DNA of 10,098 nt. Origin: Anaerolineae bacterium. GTDB taxonomy: Bacteria > Chloroflexota > Anaerolineae > Anaerolineales > UBA11858. Location: the NCBI GenBank assembly GCA_003694235.1, contig RFKO01000123.1:1-10098 (forward strand). The letters run 5' to 3'. A program made the translations under genes and the position numbers. The notes beneath the pieces were generated by a model, which was not told the origin of the DNA, searched no databases, and worked only from the letters and a program-made list of their open reading frames with translations. Below, piece by piece: positions 6,271 to 10,098 of the stretch (position 1 is its first letter; every line of letters starts with the position of its first letter).

Positions 6271-8477
6271 CGGTACAACTCTCCATAACGGTCGCCATAC
6301 ACACCCACACGGTCTTCCATGCGGGCCAGTTGGTGTTTCCTACCAGTCGGTTCAATCTTCACCCGCGTGGCAGCGAAAGCCAGGTTTCCAGAAGCATCCT
6401 TCTGAATGTCCAGCAATTGCAGGGGGTTGCAGCCTCGATTCCGGGCATAGCGCCCCAGAGCGGTGTGTCCCTGTCCCACGGGGATGGCCACCGTATCCGG
6501 ACGGATGGCGGGGTAGACGTACACCACGGCTTCCACCGAACCGGCTGGCGAGGTCACGCGCACGATGTCATCGTCGCACACACCCAGTTCCAGCGCCAGG
6601 TCGGGGCTGATCTCGATCCACGAATTCCACATCACCGTCGTCATCGGGTCGGGGGTTTCCTGTAACCAGGGATTGTTCGCGCCACGGCCGTCTCCAAGGT
6701 TAGGGGATGGATACACCAGCAGATGCAAAGGGTATTCAGCCTCGTCCCCGGAAAAAGCCGCCGCAGGCAATGCAGAAGGCTGTTTTTGCAGCACCTCAAC
6801 GGCATGCGTCAAGTCTGGCGCAATCAGCAGGGCATCACTATCCCACCAGCCGCCGACCTGCAACCAGCGAGCCCACAGCGTGTTGGCATCCGAGGCTGCA
6901 TAGTAACCATCTTCGCCTACCAGGACTTCCAGTTTGGCTTTGATGAAGGCCACTTCGTTCTCGTAGGGCACCTGCTTCGCCAGGTCGCCGCCGATGGCCT
7001 GCACGGCAGCCAGGAGCACATCGGCAGTGGCACGCGTATCCTGCACCGGCACGACCACGGGCTGCAAACTAGAAAGCGTGATGCGGTCGGAAGCGGTGGA
7101 TACTTTCTGGTAGCCCCAGGCTTCCAGGCCAGTGTGGTCGGGCAGGATGAAATCGGCTTGCAGTGCGGTTTCATCCGGGAAGGATGAGAAGGCCACCACC
7201 AGCGGGACGTTCTGCAAGGCATCCGCAAAGCCGGATGCCGCCGGCAGTTCAAAGACCGGGTTGCACCCATGGATGAAGAGCACCTTGATTTTGCCGCTGT
7301 TCATCTTCTCGACCAGGGAGGTCAGATCGTTCAGCGTCGAGGGCATCTGGGTGTTGCCCAGCGCCGATTCGGGCATCAGCGAAACGCCGCCCGATTTACC
7401 CAGATTTTCCACAAGAATATTGAGCCCCATGATAGCTTTGGCGGCGTCCAGACCGTTGGTGTGCCCCAGCGCACCAGCCCCGGGGATGGCAACCCGTCGC
7501 TGGGATTGGGCGAACATCATCGCCAGGCGGTGCAGGTCTTCTTCGGAAACGCCGGATTCACGGGCCGCCGCGGCCACATCCACATCGGCAAACAAGCCTT
7601 CGGTGGGGATGCCGATTTCTTCGGCCACCAGCGCGCCCAGCGCCTGGGCGACCAGCGCTTCGGTTCCGGGTTTGATGGGATACCACTCATCGGCGTTGGC
7701 GCCCGTCTGCGACATGCGCGGCTCGAATTGCACCAGGTAGCCGCGCTGACCAGGGGTGCCCTTGCGCATATTCCCATAAGCGCCGGTGTAGAAGACTGGC
7801 GACAACCAAGTTTCTGTGAAGTTCGCCCCGAAGGAAAAGGTTACCTCGGCATGGGCGATATCGAAGACCGGCAAGCCGGGATGCCCAAAGAGCAGCACAT
7901 TCGCCATGACCAGGGTGTTGCGGGCATCCAGCATGCCCAAGGCGCCGAAACGATACGGGGCACGCGCCCCCATGGCTGCGGTGATTTCGTTCACCAGGTC
8001 AGCCAGGTGGTCACTTTCCAGGCCAAGGAGGAAGGCAATGCTATCGGGGTCGTTGTTGGCGAGGGCGTCCTGGACGACCTGAATGGCCTCGTCCCACGGC
8101 ATGGGGTCGAATTTTCCGCTGCCTCGCTGCGCCTGCCGGACGGCGTTCTGCAAACGGTCGGGGTTGTAAAGGGTTTGCACACTGGCTTGGCCGCGCGCGC
8201 AGGTGTGGCCTTGGCTGACCGGGTGTGCAGGGTTCCCTTCCACTTTGATAGCACGCCCTTCCACGGTGCGAACCACCAGCCCACATCCCGCAGGGCATTC
8301 ACGGCAGGTCGTGGCATAGTAAGTACTGGTGCCCGGCAACGTGTATTCCGGCATGGAGGTATAAGGTTCACGCTTGACGAGGCGGGTAGCCGAAGCGCAG
8401 CCGCTGAGGGCCGCCGTGGTCACCGCACCCGCGCCAAGCAACTTGAGAAATTCGCGTCGCGAAATCTGTTGGCTCAT
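6267..8477 (-). CDS. actB: ActB large half (B1), molybdopterin-oxidoreductase-like subunit with Tat signal
   Basis: A 736-residue protein of the molybdopterin oxidoreductase (CISM) family. The N-terminus has a twin-arginine motif SRREFLK (6-12), a hydrophobic stretch, and LSGC ending at Cys27, which fits a lipobox. It is therefore probably exported by Tat as a periplasm-facing lipoprotein. Next comes a complete iron-sulfur motif: Cys58, Cys61, Cys65 and Cys93 (CX2CX3CX27C). The region that would carry the Mo-ligand Cys/Ser has no obvious candidate. FGANFTETWLSP, then ANADEWYPIKPGTE, and the C-terminal GQGHTALGRYA with NPLQLL are typical of ActB. ActB from characterised ACIII lacks molybdenum and, as I recall, this cluster. 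The start is supported by AAGGAGA just upstream. It lies 25 bases after actA and overlaps the iron-sulfur half by four. Likely role: structural partner of the cluster subunit. A residual cofactor cannot be excluded. Confidence 0.93.
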   Translation of the reverse strand: MSQQISRREFLKLLGAGAVTTAALSGCASATRLVKREPYTSMPEYTLPGTSTYYATTCRECPAGCGLVVRTVEGRAIKVEGNPAHPVSQGHTCARGQASVQTLYNPDRLQNAVRQAQRGSGKFDPMPWDEAIQVVQDALANNDPDSIAFLLGLESDHLADLVNEITAAMGARAPYRFGALGMLDARNTLVMANVLLFGHPGLPVFDIAHAEVTFSFGANFTETWLSPVFYTGAYGNMRKGTPGQRGYLVQFEPRMSQTGANADEWYPIKPGTEALVAQALGALVAEEIGIPTEGLFADVDVAAAARESGVSEEDLHRLAMMFAQSQRRVAIPGAGALGHTNGLDAAKAIMGLNILVENLGKSGGVSLMPESALGNTQMPSTLNDLTSLVEKMNSGKIKVLFIHGCNPVFELPAASGFADALQNVPLVVAFSSFPDETALQADFILPDHTGLEAWGYQKVSTASDRITLSSLQPVVVPVQDTRATADVLLAAVQAIGGDLAKQVPYENEVAFIKAKLEVLVGEDGYYAASDANTLWARWLQVGGWWDSDALLIAPDLTHAVEVLQKQPSALPAAAFSGDEAEYPLHLLVYPSPNLGDGRGANNPWLQETPDPMTTVMWNSWIEISPDLALELGVCDDDIVRVTSPAGSVEAVVYVYPAIRPDTVAIPVGQGHTALGRYARNRGCNPLQLLDIQKDASGNLAFAATRVKIEPTGRKHQLARMEDRVGVYGDRYGELYR

Positions 8478-8502
8478 AAGTCTCTCCTTACCACTGAGGT
8501 GC

Positions 8503-9039
8503 CTACTTGTGGCAGGTGGCGCAATCCGAAAGTTTGACGAAACGCTCTGGGGCCAGTTTCTTGTGACAGGAAAGACACCACCCCATATTCATATCGCCCT
8601 GTGGTTCGGCGACGGTCATCTGGCCGACATCGCCATGACAGGATTCGCAGTTCAGCCCGGCGTTGACGTGCGGGCGGTGGCTGAAATACACAAAATCGGG
8701 TTGCAGAGCCACGGGCACCCATTGGATGGGTTTGTTTTCCTCAGCGTAGCGCGCCAGGTCTTGCAATGCCTGGGAATCGCCAGGATCAATCTGGCTGTGA
8801 CAACCCTGGCATTTCTCCAGAGTAGGCAGCCCGGCCGATTGGCCGCGCTGGGCGTTGGAATGACAGTACAGGCAGGGCACGCCCAATTCTTCGACATGTA
8901 CTGAATGGTTGAAGGCAATCGGCTGCTCCGCCTGCGCCTGAGCGCTCTTGCTGCCCAGCACAGCGGCAGCCGCAACGACCACCACGAACAAGGCGATGAG
9001 CACCAGCGCCGGCAGGCGCAACCGCGTTTTCAGGGGCAT
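8503..9039 (-). CDS. actA: ActA, pentaheme cytochrome c subunit of alternative complex III
   Basis: A 178-residue multiheme cytochrome with five CXXCH sites: CLYCH (56-60), CQGCH (77-81), CESCH (131-135), CLSCH (155-159) and CATCH (173-177). Further histidines (for example FNHSVH at 43-48 and FSHRPH at 119-124) are suited as distal ligands, as in the cytochrome c7/c3-like fold. One N-terminal hydrophobic helix (about 10-29) after a basic start acts as signal anchor, placing the hemes in the periplasm. Five hemes is the number known for ActA of ACIII. The ATG at 9039 has AGGAGG seven bases upstream. It is the first gene of the operon, after a 390-base spacer, and is followed after 25 bases by the large ActB gene. 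Role: receives electrons from the ActB clusters and hands them to ActE or an external acceptor. Confidence 0.94.
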   Translation of the reverse strand: MPLKTRLRLPALVLIALFVVVVAAAAVLGSKSAQAQAEQPIAFNHSVHVEELGVPCLYCHSNAQRGQSAGLPTLEKCQGCHSQIDPGDSQALQDLARYAEENKPIQWVPVALQPDFVYFSHRPHVNAGLNCESCHGDVGQMTVAEPQGDMNMGWCLSCHKKLAPERFVKLSDCATCHK

Positions 9040-9123
9040 GGGAAACCTCCTACATCAGTCGGGATGAAGTTCGTGACGCCGCCCGAAAAAAACAACGGCG
9101 TACAATACCTTAAACGAAGGAAA

Positions 9124-9151
9124 ATTCTACCACAAAGAAAAAAAACAAGAC
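9124..9151 (-). promoter_or_regulatory. Candidate extended -10 promoter of the ACIII operon
   Basis: On the - strand TGGTAGAAT matches an extended -10 (TGnTAnAAT), with the hexamer TAGAAT at 9129-9124. The -35 side is poor (GTCTTG at 9151-9146, 16-base spacing) and lies in a T-rich stretch that could serve as an UP-like or bendable element. Transcription would begin near 9117, leaving a leader of about 77 bases. This is the best match in an otherwise promoter-poor spacer, but remains tentative. Confidence 0.4.
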
Positions 9152-9209
9152 CCACTCCACCATACACGCCAGCAACTCTAAATATGACCGCGCCCCGGCG
9201 CTCGAAATC

Positions 9210-9295
9210 ACTTCGCCAGGCTCAGAGCAGGCTCCGGGCAGTTTCGCAGGCGTCGTAGCGACTTTGGCGAAGCATCCCCGCAGGGGAATAGTCGC
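9210..9295. repeat. Non-coding repeat-like segment with direct repeat and nested inverted repeats
   Basis: caggctc occurs twice, at 9217-9223 and 9228-9234. cttcgcc (9211-9217) is the inverse of ggcgaag (9266-9272). gcgact (9258-9263) pairs with agtcgc (9290-9295), enclosing tcccc/gggga (9275-9287). The stretch cttcgccaggctcagagcag resembles a dispersed intergenic sequence I remember from many environmental bacterial genomes (of the type cttcgacaggctcag); this is memory, not a search. No coding capacity is apparent. Confidence 0.45.
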
Positions 9296-9332
9296 CGGAC
9301 CTCGTCAAATTTAGAATTGCTGCATACACGCG

Positions 9333-9366
9333 GCATGGGGGACGCGGCAAGCCGCGTTCCCCATGC
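9333..9366. repeat. Long GC-rich palindrome, REP-like
   Basis: The arms gcatgggggacgcggc (9333-9348) and gccgcgttccccatgc (9351-9366) pair over 16 bases with a single G-T pair and a two-base centre. There is no T-run on either side, so it is not an ordinary intrinsic terminator. It may be a dispersed palindromic element, or act as a 3'-end hairpin of the cytochrome transcript coming from the right. Confidence 0.7.
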
Positions 9367-9373
9367 TCTTGAG

Positions 9374-9405
9374 GGCAGAGTTCTATCGAAATCCAGAACT
9401 TTGCC
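9374..9405 (-). terminator. Hairpin downstream of the diheme cytochrome gene, possible transcript end
   Basis: ggcagagttct (9374-9384) pairs with agaactttgcc (9395-9405), eleven pairs with one G-T and a ten-base loop. A short outer pairing (gaggg with ccctc) extends it past a small internal loop. It lies about 25 bases after the stop at 9430 on the - strand. Without a T-run the terminator call is weak; it may only protect the 3' end of the mRNA. Confidence 0.35.
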
Positions 9406-9429
9406 GCAACCCTCACATCCGGGTGTTGC

Positions 9430-10098
9430 TTACTTGCTGGTCGGCAGCGTCTGGGCGTAGGCCGCCAGGTCGGCGATGTCGTCCCAGGTCCAACCCATGT
9501 TCAGGCCCGCGGGCATGGCCTCGCCGGGCTGGCCGAAGGAAGCCTTGTTGAAGAACTCCCAGATCTCTTCGGAAGCCACCGTGCCGACGTACTCCGGCGG
9601 TTCGTCGGTGCCTTCGTGGAAGTTGATCTCCGTGCCGTCCGTGCCATGGCAGCGGGTGCAGACTGCGGCGAACATCTGCTCACCGTGGGAAGCGTCGCCG
9701 TTGACGCTGCCGTCGTCGTTGATGTACTGGCTCTTATCCACCAAGCCTTGCTGGATGAACGTCACCAGGGCATTCAGGCGATCCGCATCCAGGAACTGGG
9801 AGAAGTCGTGGTCGGGGTTGGTCTGACCGGTGAGGGCAGCCATGATCTCGTCGGCACTCTTGTTCTGCGCGTCCCAGACGCCAGCGAAACCGAATTCACC
9901 CTGGTAGGACCAGCCGTGGCAGGTGGAGCAGCGCCACGTATCCGCACCTTCGGGAACTTCGTCTTCGTTCTCGGCGGCGTTCATGTCGGCGTTGGCCCAC
10001 AGCGGCATATCGCCCTGCGGCTCATCCACCACGGCAGCCTTCCACCACTTGTCGTACATCTGGCCGCCTTCGGTGAGCGGCGAGGAGGTGGGGAACTG
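9430..10098 (-). CDS. Diheme c-type cytochrome, 5' end beyond the window
   Basis: The frame is open to the right edge; the 222 visible residues are the C-terminal part. An ATG at 10059 lies within a conserved-looking stretch (TEGGQMYDKWWK), so it is an internal methionine, not the start. Two cytochrome c domains are present. The first has CSTCHG after ADTWR and a WSYQGEFGFAG stretch. The second, after a linker with DGSVNGDASHGEQMFA, has CTRCHG and a likely Met ligand in AMPAGLNMGW. The protein is acidic, and the second domain ends in a DLAAYAQTLP helix. Its beginning is missing, so an anchor or signal peptide cannot be judged. Cytochromes of this sort, with a GGQLYDKWW-type N-terminal segment, are familiar from Chloroflexota, often near respiratory genes. 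It could exchange electrons with the ACIII encoded next to it, but has its own 3' spacer, so it is probably a separate transcript. Confidence 0.85.
   Translation of the reverse strand, partial: QFPTSSPLTEGGQMYDKWWKAAVVDEPQGDMPLWANADMNAAENEDEVPEGADTWRCSTCHGWSYQGEFGFAGVWDAQNKSADEIMAALTGQTNPDHDFSQFLDADRLNALVTFIQQGLVDKSQYINDDGSVNGDASHGEQMFAAVCTRCHGTDGTEINFHEGTDEPPEYVGTVASEEIWEFFNKASFGQPGEAMPAGLNMGWTWDDIADLAAYAQTLPTSK

Noticed and set aside
5539..6288. 249-codon open frame on the + strand opposite the iron-sulfur gene
   Set aside because: It is the complement of a gene with 15 well-placed cysteines; its composition is low-information.
6267..8477. Reading the large subunit as an active polysulfide/thiosulfate reductase (PsrA)
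   Set aside because: ActB-specific motifs in the middle and C-terminus, the missing Mo-ligand candidate and the ActA, ActD and ActE neighbours point to ACIII instead.
7269..8537. 422-codon open frame on the + strand opposite the large ActB gene
   Set aside because: The - strand reading has Tat, cysteine and ActB motifs across the same bases. This frame has no family resemblance and no ribosome site.
2514..9039. Calling the operon a Qrc complex
   Set aside because: The split B subunits are Qrc-like, but ActA has five and not six hemes, and DUF3341 (ActD) and a cytochrome ActE are present, which are ACIII features.
9205..9410. CRISPR array
   Set aside because: The repeats are palindromes of different sequence, not a regularly spaced identical repeat.

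Overview
The window looks like a chromosomal piece of a Chloroflexota bacterium, probably Anaerolineae or a relative. This rests on the type of alternative complex III (ACIII) genes, the family of diheme cytochrome at the right edge, the GC-rich coding sequence, and GC-rich palindromes in the spacers. The assignment comes from family recognition, not from a search.

Left part (1-1441, + strand): three closely spaced genes for sulfur-handling proteins. They are a 5'-truncated DUF1641 protein, a TusE/DsrC-like carrier with a single C-terminal cysteine, and a DsrE-family protein with one likely persulfide cysteine. A perfect 16-bp-arm palindrome lies between the second and third genes. A terminator that can work in both directions (1455-1500) separates them from a convergent XRE-cupin regulator (1527-2165, - strand), which has a clear sigma70-type promoter (2227-2255).

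Centre (2514-9039, - strand): a six-gene operon for an ACIII-like quinol:electron-acceptor oxidoreductase, transcribed right to left. The order is actA (pentaheme cytochrome c), actB part 1 (molybdopterin-oxidoreductase-like, Tat signal), actB part 2 (three [4Fe-4S] plus one [3Fe-4S]), actC (NrfD-type membrane protein), actD (DUF3341 membrane protein) and actE (membrane-anchored diheme cytochrome c). Genes overlap or nearly touch: there are two ATGA overlaps, one 11-base overlap with a GTG start, and short gaps elsewhere. An intrinsic terminator (2461-2493) follows actE, and a candidate extended -10 promoter (about 9124) precedes actA. The operon therefore looks closed, without actF or oxidase genes. 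The expected role is to take electrons from menaquinol through ActC, pass them along the ActB clusters to the ActA/ActE hemes, and on to a soluble cytochrome or copper protein.

Right part (9040-10098): a 390-base non-coding spacer with several palindromes, then the 3' portion of a diheme c-type cytochrome gene (- strand) cut by the window edge.

The most interesting points are that ActB is split into two genes and its large half keeps a complete CX2CX3CX27C iron-sulfur motif, that ActE has a second heme domain, that actF is absent from the operon, and that a sulfur-relay cluster is the neighbour. No tRNA, rRNA, CRISPR array, insertion sequence or transposase was seen.
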